Below, one piece after another: positions 9,478-16,795 of a stretch of 64,000 nucleotides of DNA. The notes below the pieces were generated by a model, which saw only the letters and a list, made by a program, of their open reading frames with translations, was not told the DNA's origin and ran no database searches. Position 1 is the first letter of the stretch. Each line of letters begins with the position of its first letter. The translations under genes and the position numbers were made by a program. Source of the stretch: JBLMXQ01 sp050257855 (lineage in GTDB: Bacteria; Acidobacteriota; Vicinamibacteria; Vicinamibacterales; CAVVIG01); NCBI GenBank assembly GCA_050257855.1, contig JBLMXQ010000118.1, positions 1-64,000 of the forward strand, read 5' to 3'.

Positions 9478-10881
9478 ATGAGGCCGTCATTTCCCGGCAG
9501 CCGCGGGATCGCCGGCCGCATCGTGGTTGCGACCGGCGATCCCGAGCTGAATCACGAGCTGGTGCGCCTACTGGCCGAGCACTCGCCGGACGCGAGCGCC
9601 GTCGGCGGGGTTCAGCTCGTCGAAGAGGTCAGCCGACGCCCCTCGCTCCAGCTGCTGATCATCGGGGAAACCGGCCCGGATTCCACCGCGCTCGACCTGC
9701 TCCAGGCCGTGAGGGAGCATCGGCCCGACCTCGCGGTGCTGCTCTTCAGCACCCGGCCGACGATCGAACACGCCACCGAGTCCATTCGGCGCGGCGTCGA
9801 GGACTTCATCCCGATCCCGTACTCCGCCGAGGTCGTGCGCAAGGAGGTCGCGCGGATTCTGGAAGCCGCCGACCTGCACGATCGCCTCCAGCGCCTGGAT
9901 CAGACCGTCTCGCAGCGGTTCGGGTTCGAGCGCCTCGTCAGCGGATCGCGGCGCATGCACGCGGTGTTCGACCGCGCCAGGGCGGCGGCGCAAAGCGATA
10001 CGCCCGTGTTGATCGTCGGCGAGACGGGGACCGGCAAGGAGCTGCTGGCGCGCGCGATCCACACGAACGGCCGCCGGTCGAAGCGACCGTTCGTTCCCGT
10101 CAATTGCGCCGCGCTGCCGCACGACCTCGTCGAGAGCGAGCTGTTCGGCCATCGCCGCGGCGCGTTCTCCGGCGCTTCGACCGACCATCCGGGGCTCTTC
10201 GGCGCCGCCCACGGCGGCACGCTGTTCCTGGACGAGATCGGCGAGCTGCCGCTCGACACGCAGGCGAAGCTGCTGCGGGTGCTCCAGGACGGCGAGGTGC
10301 GGCCGGTCGGCGGCCTCGAGAGCCGGACGGTCGACGTGCGCATCATCGCGGCCACCAACCGCACGCTGCTCGCCATGCGGGACGGCGGCATGCGGCAGGA
10401 TCTGTTCTTTCGCCTGTCGGTGCTGGTGATCGAGATCCCGCCGCTCCGCGACCGCCGCGAGGACCTGCCGCTGCTGATCGCCCATTTTCTCGCCGCGATC
10501 CGCGAGCGCAACGGCCGCCGCGTCGACGGGATCGATCCCGCGGCGCTCGAGCTGCTCGCGGCGTACCGCTTTCCCGGCAACGTGCGCGAGCTCGAGAACA
10601 TGCTCGAGTCGATCAGTCTCGCGCTGCCGGCCGATCGCAGCACGATCCGTGTCGACGATTTCCGCGCCTGGCAGCGCCGGTGCGGCGCGGCCGGCGCGGA
10701 GCGACCGCTCGACACCGGCGGCATGCCGCTCAAGCTCGCCGATCTGGAAGCCTGGGCGATCGGCGAGGCGTTGCGCCGCGCGTGCGGCAACAAGAGCGTC
10801 GCCGCGACCCTGCTCGGCATCTCCCGTGACACCCTGTACCGGAAGCTCCATGAGCTCAATCTGTCCGATTCTCTGACATAA
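9478..10881 (+). CDS. Sigma-54-dependent transcriptional activator with pseudo-receiver
   Basis: 467-residue NtrC-type enhancer-binding protein. Residues about 10-130 have a receiver-like fold, but the phospho-Asp position is Gly (in LLIIGETGPD), the acidic pair is reduced, and the conserved Lys is Ile (DFIPIPYS), so phosphorylation is unlikely. The AAA+ domain (about 155-385) has Walker A GETGTGKE, Walker B GTLFLDEIGELPL and the sigma-54 contact loop as GAFSGA in place of GAFTGA, a mild change. The last 45 residues are a Fis-type helix-turn-helix (NKSVAATLLGISRDTLYRKL). The next gene downstream begins a large electron-transfer operon preceded by a -24/-12 element and a dyad, so this protein is its likely regulator. 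Confidence 0.9.
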   Translation: MRPSFPGSRGIAGRIVVATGDPELNHELVRLLAEHSPDASAVGGVQLVEEVSRRPSLQLLIIGETGPDSTALDLLQAVREHRPDLAVLLFSTRPTIEHATESIRRGVEDFIPIPYSAEVVRKEVARILEAADLHDRLQRLDQTVSQRFGFERLVSGSRRMHAVFDRARAAAQSDTPVLIVGETGTGKELLARAIHTNGRRSKRPFVPVNCAALPHDLVESELFGHRRGAFSGASTDHPGLFGAAHGGTLFLDEIGELPLDTQAKLLRVLQDGEVRPVGGLESRTVDVRIIAATNRTLLAMRDGGMRQDLFFRLSVLVIEIPPLRDRREDLPLLIAHFLAAIRERNGRRVDGIDPAALELLAAYRFPGNVRELENMLESISLALPADRSTIRVDDFRAWQRRCGAAGAERPLDTGGMPLKLADLEAWAIGEALRRACGNKSVAATLLGISRDTLYRKLHELNLSDSLT

Positions 10882-10952
10882 ACGAGCAACTGCCTGGCTG
10901 TCAGTTCTTTGCAGCCAGGTTGTCAGACTTTCGGACAGATAGTTTCGGACAG
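10861..10952. promoter_or_regulatory. Nested inverted and direct repeats, candidate activator-binding region
   Basis: The 18 bases at 10861-10878, read in reverse complement, match 10921-10938 at 15 of 18 positions (pattern TGTCAGA-N3-TCGGACAG). The half TTTCGGACAG is repeated at 10929-10938 and 10943-10952. Between the arms is an 8-bp perfect stem, CCTGGCTG (10893-10900) with CAGCCAGG (10912-10919). The left arm overlaps the end of the activator gene. The region lies about 85-176 bases before the predicted sigma-54 start, the usual place for upstream activator sites. The inner hairpin might also work as a weak terminator, though no T-run follows. Confidence 0.5.
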
Positions 10953-11010
10953 CGCTCGTCCGGAGTGCAGGATTTCCTCGACTTTCTACCGGCTGATCTC
11001 TTCCACGAAC

Positions 11011-11025
11011 TGGTCCCTCCATTGC
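11011..11025 (+). promoter_or_regulatory. Sigma-54 (-24/-12) promoter element
   Basis: TGG at 11011-11013 and TTGC at 11022-11025 put the invariant GG and GC exactly 10 bases apart, as sigma-54 requires; the middle of the -24 box is poor. Transcription would start near 11037, 38 bases before the ATG at 11075. The position between a sigma-54 activator gene and its neighbour supports the call. Confidence 0.55.
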
Positions 11026-11074
11026 GTGTTGTCGGGCGGCCCTCATCTCGACCGAGGGCGGCTTGGGGGCATCT

Positions 11075-12499
11075 ATGGATTCAGTTCACCAGACGCTACG
11101 CCTCGCCGGACGCGGCGTGGGGGTCCTGATCATTCTCGCCGCGACGGCGATTCCCGCGCGCGCGGTTCCCGCGTTCGCCCGGAAGTATCAGACGAGCTGC
11201 CAGACCTGTCACATCGTCTTCCCGAAGCTGAACGCGTTCGGCGAAGCGTTTCGCCTGCGCGGGTATCGCATGCCGGGCGAGACCGAGGAGATGGTGAAGG
11301 AGCCGCCGGTCAGCCTTGGGGCGCCGGCGTACAAACGACTCTGGCCGCAGTCGGTCTGGCCGGGCGCGATCTCTCCGTCCGTGCCGCTCGCCGTCAACGT
11401 CAAGCTGGCTGACGTCAACACCTCCGCGCTCAACGACGACGGCAGCGTGACGACGGTCAACAACGACCTGCAGTTTCCGCAGGAGCTGAACATCTTCGGC
11501 GCGGGCACGCTCGGCGATCACGTCTCGTACTTCAGCGAGGTGACGTTCGGCCAGAACCCGGACGGCTCCGTGGAGGTCGAAATCGAGCATGCGAACGTCG
11601 CCTTCGACTCGCCCTTCGGGCCGGAGGACGCGTTCCATGTCCGCATCGGCAAGATCGCGCCCAACCTGGCCGACGGGTTCCAGGAGATGTGGATCGCGAC
11701 CGACGCCGGGATCGATTCGCTCTTTGCCTACAACCCGATCGGCGCGCAGGGCGGCACCGGGCTGGGCGGCGACGAGCTGACGCCGCCGTCGATCTCGCTG
11801 CCCGCGCTCGTCAACGGGATCGAGGCCTACGGCATCGTCCGCCACCGCGCGATGTGGGTGGGCGGCGTCGTCAACGGCATCGGGCCGTCCTCCACCGACA
11901 CGACGGGGCGGTTCGACGGCAACAACGCGAAGGACGTCTACGCGCGCTTCGACTACAAGGTCGGCGGCATGGGGCTCGACGGCGACACCGGCGGGCAGCC
12001 CTATGTTCCCGAGAAGAACTGGCGCGACAACTCGCTGCGCGTCGGCGTCTTCGCGTATCGCGGCGACGGCGCGGGCATCGACTTCCCGACGACGACGGCA
12101 GACGGAGTGGATACGAACATCCAGGACATGCACTTCCTGCGCACGGGCGTCTATGCCAGCGTCTTCTATCAGGACCTCAACGTGTTCGGCGCCTACCTGC
12201 ACGGCACCGATTCGCTGAACCTGCTCGATCCCGGAACGAGCGAGCTGCTCGGCACGATCGAACCGAGCTACCACGCCTTCTTCACGCAGGCCGACTACGT
12301 GATCTATCCGTGGCTGCAGGCGAGCGCGCGCTACGAGACGGTGACGCCGGGCGACCGCACCGTGCCGAGCCTCCGCACCGGCGTCCTGAGCCTGAGCGCG
12401 CTCGTCCGCGCGAACGTCAAGGCGATGCTCGAGTACCAGCGCGACCTGCGCGAGGGCCCGAACCACTCCCTCAACGGGATCGTGCGCTTTGCTTTCTAG
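11075..12499 (+). CDS. Cyc2-like fused monoheme cytochrome c-porin, outer membrane
   Basis: 474 residues. A signal peptide (about 1-30, cut after IPARA) precedes one c-heme motif CQTCH (about 42-46). Directly after it comes FPKLNAFGEAFRLRGY, and directly before it VPAFAR. This arrangement, with a roughly 400-residue beta-barrel rich in aromatic and Asp/Asn turns and ending in Ala-Phe, is that of Cyc2, the fused outer-membrane cytochrome-porin of iron-oxidising bacteria. The resemblance is by motif and layout; related fused cytochromes of other function exist, so Fe(II) oxidation is a hypothesis. The ATG at 11075 follows a GGGGG; an in-frame TTG at 11063 is an alternative. It is first in an operon with a cupredoxin and a cytochrome bc-type complex, which could carry the electrons inward. 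Confidence 0.7.
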   Translation: MDSVHQTLRLAGRGVGVLIILAATAIPARAVPAFARKYQTSCQTCHIVFPKLNAFGEAFRLRGYRMPGETEEMVKEPPVSLGAPAYKRLWPQSVWPGAISPSVPLAVNVKLADVNTSALNDDGSVTTVNNDLQFPQELNIFGAGTLGDHVSYFSEVTFGQNPDGSVEVEIEHANVAFDSPFGPEDAFHVRIGKIAPNLADGFQEMWIATDAGIDSLFAYNPIGAQGGTGLGGDELTPPSISLPALVNGIEAYGIVRHRAMWVGGVVNGIGPSSTDTTGRFDGNNAKDVYARFDYKVGGMGLDGDTGGQPYVPEKNWRDNSLRVGVFAYRGDGAGIDFPTTTADGVDTNIQDMHFLRTGVYASVFYQDLNVFGAYLHGTDSLNLLDPGTSELLGTIEPSYHAFFTQADYVIYPWLQASARYETVTPGDRTVPSLRTGVLSLSALVRANVKAMLEYQRDLREGPNHSLNGIVRFAF

Positions 12500-12518
12500 A
12501 TTCGAAGGGAGCCACGTC

Positions 12519-13121
12519 ATGATGCGTCACGTCCTGTTTGCCGCGGCGGCCGCCGCGCTGATTGCCATCCCGGCCGGCATGTCCGGCGCCGGCGGCACGG
12601 TCACCGGCACCGTCAAGGTCACCGGCGCCTCGACGAGCGCCGACGCCGTCGTCTACATCGAGCAGGCGCCGGGAGCGCACGCGGCATCGAAGCCGGTCGA
12701 GATGGACCAGCGGAAGATGCAGTTCATCCCGCACGTGCTGCCGATCGTCGCCGGCACGGTCGTGAAGTTCCTCAATTCCGATCCGACGCCGCACAACGTC
12801 TTCTCGCCCGACAACGAGAAGTACAACCTCGGCACCTGGCCGCAGGGGCAGACGAAGGACTACACCTTCGACAAGTGCAAGAAGCTGCCCTGCGTCTACA
12901 CGCAGCTCTGCCGCGTGCACCCCGAGATGGAAGGCTTCATCGTCGTGCTGCAAAACCCCTATTTCGCGGTGACGGCGCGGGACGGGAAGTACGAGATCAA
13001 GGACGTGCCGCCCGGGTCGTACCAGCTCGGCGTCTGGCACGAGAAGGGCAAGGCGGCTCCCAAGCCGGTCGTCGTCGACGCGAGCAAGCCGGCGGTCGTC
13101 GACTTCGTCCTCAAGAAGTGA
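12519..13121 (+). CDS. Periplasmic cupredoxin-type blue copper protein
   Basis: 200 residues with a signal peptide (about 1-24). A cupredoxin-like domain follows in which likely type 1 copper ligands stand in the usual order: His92 (in PTPHNVF), Cys131, His134 and Met137 (in LCRVHPEM). The end (about 155-200) resembles a small carboxypeptidase-regulatory/SpaA-type sandwich (DGKYEIKDVPPGSYQLGVWHE). It is expected to carry single electrons in the periplasm, plausibly between the outer-membrane cytochrome encoded upstream and the bc-type complex encoded downstream. The start was chosen by the AAGGGAG ribosome site; two Met codons are adjacent. Confidence 0.72.
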   Translation: MMRHVLFAAAAAALIAIPAGMSGAGGTVTGTVKVTGASTSADAVVYIEQAPGAHAASKPVEMDQRKMQFIPHVLPIVAGTVVKFLNSDPTPHNVFSPDNEKYNLGTWPQGQTKDYTFDKCKKLPCVYTQLCRVHPEMEGFIVVLQNPYFAVTARDGKYEIKDVPPGSYQLGVWHEKGKAAPKPVVVDASKPAVVDFVLKK

Positions 13122-13134
13122 GGGGTCGAGGCCG

Positions 13135-15048
13135 ATGGCCCCTCGCGCCTACAACGCGGTCGTTCCGGACTTCCGCTACTTCCTGGACCTCGTCCCGTGC
13201 CGGGCGGCCTGCCCGGTGCACACCAACGCGGGCGGGTACGTCCGGGCGGTCGCCGAGTGGGACACGTCTGGCGGGTACGCGATCGCGCGGGCGCCGAATC
13301 CGCTGGCTTCGATCTGCGGACGCATCTGCGCGCATCCGTGCGAGACGAAGTGCCGGCGCGGGACGATCGACAATCCGATTTCCATCAGGGCGCTGAAGCG
13401 GACGCTGACCGAGCGCCACGGCGTCGAGAACACGATGGGGGATCAGCCGGCGCCCCTCCGGCCGCTCGGCCTCGCGGTCGCGGATGCCGCCGGCCCGCGC
13501 CGCGTCGCCATCATCGGCGCGGGGCCGGCGGGGCTCAGCTGCGCGCACGATCTCGCGCTGCTCGGCTACCGCGTGACGATGTTCGAAGCCTCGGCGGTCG
13601 TCGGCGGGATGCTGTACCAGGGCGTGCCCGAGTACCGGCTGTCGCGCGATCTGATCCGCGCCGAGGTCGACCAGATCCTCTCGCTCGGCGTCGAGCTCAA
13701 GCTGGAGTGGCGGCTCGGACGGGACTTCACGGTCGGCGATCTGCGGCGGAACGGCTACGCGGCGGTGTTCCTGGCGCTCGGCGCGACGCGCGGCCGCGAC
13801 CTGAAGATCCCGGGCCACGATCTCGACGGTGTCATCAACGGCGTCGACTTCCTGCTGAACGCGAACCTGGGGTACCGGGTCACGCTGGGCGAGCGCGTCA
13901 TCGTCATCGGCGGCGGCAACGTGGCCATCGACGTTGCGCGGACCGCGCTCCGCTACGCGACGTCGGGCGAACGGCCCGGGCTGCCCGGCGGCGCCGAACA
14001 GCTCCTGCAGACCTGGGGCTACGACAACGCGTTCATCGACGCGGCCAGGACGGCCCTGCGGCTCGGCGCGCGGCACGTCCAGCTCGTCTCGCTGGAGTCG
14101 CGCGGCCAGATGCCCGCGCACCCCGACGAGGTGCGCGAAGCCGAGGAAGAAGGCATCACGCTGGCGGCCGGCCGCGGACCGAAGGCCATCCTCGGGCACC
14201 ACGGCAAGGTGAGCGGGCTCGAGACGCTCGCCGTCGCCTCGCTGTTCGACGCGAGCGGCCGCTTCAACCCGTCGTTCGTGCCCGGCAGCGAACAGGCGTT
14301 CGACGCCGACACGATCATCCTCGCCGTCGGCCAGCAGCCCGACACGGCGTGCCTGGCGGCGGACAGCGAGATCGAGATCACCCCCCGCGGCCTCGTCAAG
14401 ATCGATTCGCGCACGCTCGCGACGACGCTGCCGGGCGTGTTCTGCGGCGGCGACCTGGCGTTCGGGCCGCGCATCGTCATCGAGGCCGAAGCGGACGGCA
14501 AGCGCGCCGCGCTGGCCATCCACGAATGGCTCGGCGGCGGCACGGTGCCGAGGGCGCAGGCCCGCTTCCGGCCGATTGACCTCGACAGAAGCGGCGACCG
14601 CTACGACCGCGTGCCGCGACAGGCGGTGCCGGCGCTCGCCGTGTCGCGCCGCACGGGCTTCCGCGAAGTCGAGGAGGGCTTCGGCGAGGAGCAGGCGCGG
14701 CTCGAGGCGTCGCGCTGCCTCTGGTGCAACGTCGAGACGATCTTCGACTCCGAGCGCTGCATCCTCTGCAGCGGCTGCGTCGAGATCTGTCCCGAGGGCT
14801 GCCTGGCCCTCGTGCCGGCGGCGCAGCTCCGCGGCGCCGGCGACCTCGAGGCCGTCGCGGCGGCGATGGGCGGCGACGCCGCGGCGCTCGGTGCGATCGT
14901 CAAGGACGAGACGCGGTGCATCCGGTGCGGCCTCTGCGCCGAACGCTGCCCGACGCGCGCCATCACGATGGAGGCGCTCGAGCTCGACGAGTCGCCGCAG
15001 ACCGCCCTCGGCCTCTATCACGAACGCATGGATGAGGGGCGGTCATGA
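13135..15048 (+). CDS. GltD-like FAD/NAD(P) oxidoreductase with C-terminal 2[4Fe-4S] ferredoxin domain
   Basis: 637 residues, no signal peptide, so cytoplasmic. The N-terminal 100 residues form the Fe-S-binding helical domain of glutamate synthase small subunits (CRAACPVHTN and CGRICAHPCETKCRRG). The FAD site GAGPAGLSCAHDL and the NAD(P) site GGGNVAIDVA follow, then GQQPDTACLA and CGGDLAFGP. The tail carries two ferredoxin motifs, CILCSGCVEICPEGC and CIRCGLCAERCP, after an extra CLWC. It sits inside the cytochrome bc operon and overlaps the Rieske gene by 4 bp, so it may link the quinone pool to NAD(P) or ferredoxin, for example in uphill electron transfer; that role is inferred. Confidence 0.75.
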   Translation: MAPRAYNAVVPDFRYFLDLVPCRAACPVHTNAGGYVRAVAEWDTSGGYAIARAPNPLASICGRICAHPCETKCRRGTIDNPISIRALKRTLTERHGVENTMGDQPAPLRPLGLAVADAAGPRRVAIIGAGPAGLSCAHDLALLGYRVTMFEASAVVGGMLYQGVPEYRLSRDLIRAEVDQILSLGVELKLEWRLGRDFTVGDLRRNGYAAVFLALGATRGRDLKIPGHDLDGVINGVDFLLNANLGYRVTLGERVIVIGGGNVAIDVARTALRYATSGERPGLPGGAEQLLQTWGYDNAFIDAARTALRLGARHVQLVSLESRGQMPAHPDEVREAEEEGITLAAGRGPKAILGHHGKVSGLETLAVASLFDASGRFNPSFVPGSEQAFDADTIILAVGQQPDTACLAADSEIEITPRGLVKIDSRTLATTLPGVFCGGDLAFGPRIVIEAEADGKRAALAIHEWLGGGTVPRAQARFRPIDLDRSGDRYDRVPRQAVPALAVSRRTGFREVEEGFGEEQARLEASRCLWCNVETIFDSERCILCSGCVEICPEGCLALVPAAQLRGAGDLEAVAAAMGGDAAALGAIVKDETRCIRCGLCAERCPTRAITMEALELDESPQTALGLYHERMDEGRS

Positions 15049-15527
15049 CGACGGCAGAGCACACCGGACGCGCGCCGGCTCCCGGGGACGCCATCCCGCG
15101 GCGCGCCTTCATGGCCGGCTGCGTCGGGCTGGGCGCGGCGACCGCCGGATTCCTGGCGGCGACGTTCCGCTTCCTCGTGCCGAACGTCCTCTACGAGCCG
15201 TCCCGGCGCTTCGACGTCGGGCCGCCGACGGAGTTTCCGCCCGAATCGGCGACGTTCCTGCCGGACCGGCGGCTGTTCGTCTTCAACAGCGCGGACGGCT
15301 TCTACTGCATCTCCTCGGTGTGCACGCATCTGGGCTGCAACGTGAAGCACACGCCGGGCGGATTCGACTGCCCGTGCCACGGCAGCAGGTACGACCGCAA
15401 CGGGCGGGTGATCAGCGGCCCGGCGCCGCGCCCGCTTCCGTGGTACGCCATCAGCCTCTCGCCGCGCCGCGAGCTCGTCGTCGATCTCGACGAGACGGTC
15501 GGCCCCGAGTTCCGCCTGCGGGTCTGA
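15045..15527 (+). CDS. Rieske [2Fe-2S] protein of a cytochrome bc complex
   Basis: 160 residues. A Tat-like N-terminus (IPRRAFMAG followed by a hydrophobic anchor) keeps the protein in the membrane with its cluster domain outside. The cluster motifs CTHLGC and CPCHGS carry the two Cys and two His ligands. It is a quinol-oxidising subunit working with the cytochrome b encoded next. Translation is coupled to the upstream flavoprotein gene by an ATGA overlap. Confidence 0.93.
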   Translation: MTTAEHTGRAPAPGDAIPRRAFMAGCVGLGAATAGFLAATFRFLVPNVLYEPSRRFDVGPPTEFPPESATFLPDRRLFVFNSADGFYCISSVCTHLGCNVKHTPGGFDCPCHGSRYDRNGRVISGPAPRPLPWYAISLSPRRELVVDLDETVGPEFRLRV

Positions 15528-15541
15528 AAGGGAGCCTGAAC

Positions 15542-16795
15542 GTGAACGGATCGATCCGCCGGCGAACGTCGGGATGGCTGAGCGCGATCCGCCGGTCGGT
15601 CTGGCGCGTCGGGTGGCCGGCCACCGACAAGGACCGGGCCGCGGCGATGATCTCCAGCTTCTTCCTGCACATCCATCCAGCGCGGGTGAGCCGCCACGTG
15701 CTCAGGCCGACGTACACGTTCGCGCTCGGGCTGATCGCGGCGATTCTCTTCCTGGTGCTGTCGGTGACCGGGCTGGCGCTGATGCTCTACTACGTGCCGC
15801 ACCCGCCCGAGGCGTACCGCAGCATGAAGGACCTGCAGTTCGTCGTGACCTTCGGGGTCGTGCTGCGGAACATGCACCGGTGGTCGGCGCACGCGATGGT
15901 GGCGGTGGTCTTCCTCCACATGTGCCGCGTGTTCTGGACCGGGTCCTACAAGGCGCCGCGCGAGTTCAACTGGGTGATCGGCGTGCTCCTGCTGCTGCTC
16001 ACGCTGGCGCTGTCGTTCACCGGCTACCTGCTGCCGTGGGATCAACTCGCCTACTGGGCGATCACGGTCGGCTCGAACATCGCCGCCTACGCGCCGCTGG
16101 TCGGCGACCGCGTGAAGTTCCTGCTGCTGGCCGGCCATGTCATCGGCCCGATGACCCTGCTGCGCTTCTACGTGCTGCACTGCGTGGTGCTGCCGCTCGC
16201 CGTGGTGGCGCTCGTCTCCGTCCACATCTGGCGCGTCCGCAAGGACGGTCTCAGCGGGGCCGAGGCGCACGCCGTGCCGGTCGAGGAAGTCGCCGGGGCG
16301 TTTCCGCCCTCCACCAAGACGCACGGCCTCATGGCGCTGGCGCGCAGGCCGCGCACGTCCGTCGAGGCGCGCGATCCCGACGACGAGGTGTTCGCCTGGC
16401 CGCACCTCCTGTACCGCGAGCTCCTCGTGGCCCTGGGCGTCGTGATCGTCCTGCACGTCGTGTCGCTGTCCTTCATGGCGCCGCTCGAGGAGATGGCCGA
16501 CCCGACCCGCACGCCGAATCCGGCCAAGGCGCCCTGGTACTTCCTCGGCCTCCAGGAGCTCGTGCACTACTCGGCGCTCATCGGCGGCGTCATCGTGCCG
16601 ACCCTGATCGTCCTCGCGCTCGTCGTTCTGCCGTACGTCGACCGCACGCGCGGCGGCGCCGGACAGTGGTTCGCCCCCGAGCGGCGGTGGATCAACGCAA
16701 TCTTCACGGTGCTCGTGGTCGCCTTCGTGAGCCTCACGATGATCGGGACGTTCTTCCGCGGCGCCAACTGGGCGTGGGTGTGGCCATGGAAGTGA
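15542..16795 (+). CDS. Cytochrome b of a bc-type complex (b6 and subunit IV fused)
   Basis: 417 residues, integral membrane. Heme-ligand histidines are visible in HRWSAHAMVAVVFLHM and in the helix pair GHVIGPMTLLRFYVLH and VSVHIW. The quinol-site signature is present as PEAYRSMKD and later in the C-terminal half (TPNPAKAPWYFLGLQELVHY, where PEW is replaced by PWY). Full length with both halves in one chain. The start is GTG at 15542, behind an AGGGAG; no ATG fits. It overlaps the next gene by 10 bp. No ordinary cytochrome c1 is present; the octaheme protein encoded next takes that place. Confidence 0.93.
   Translation: MNGSIRRRTSGWLSAIRRSVWRVGWPATDKDRAAAMISSFFLHIHPARVSRHVLRPTYTFALGLIAAILFLVLSVTGLALMLYYVPHPPEAYRSMKDLQFVVTFGVVLRNMHRWSAHAMVAVVFLHMCRVFWTGSYKAPREFNWVIGVLLLLLTLALSFTGYLLPWDQLAYWAITVGSNIAAYAPLVGDRVKFLLLAGHVIGPMTLLRFYVLHCVVLPLAVVALVSVHIWRVRKDGLSGAEAHAVPVEEVAGAFPPSTKTHGLMALARRPRTSVEARDPDDEVFAWPHLLYRELLVALGVVIVLHVVSLSFMAPLEEMADPTRTPNPAKAPWYFLGLQELVHYSALIGGVIVPTLIVLALVVLPYVDRTRGGAGQWFAPERRWINAIFTVLVVAFVSLTMIGTFFRGANWAWVWPWK

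Noticed and set aside
10895..10915. A sigma-54 element in the hairpin region (TGG ... TTTGC)
   Set aside because: GG and GC are 13 bases apart, not 10. The candidate at 11011-11025 has the correct spacing.
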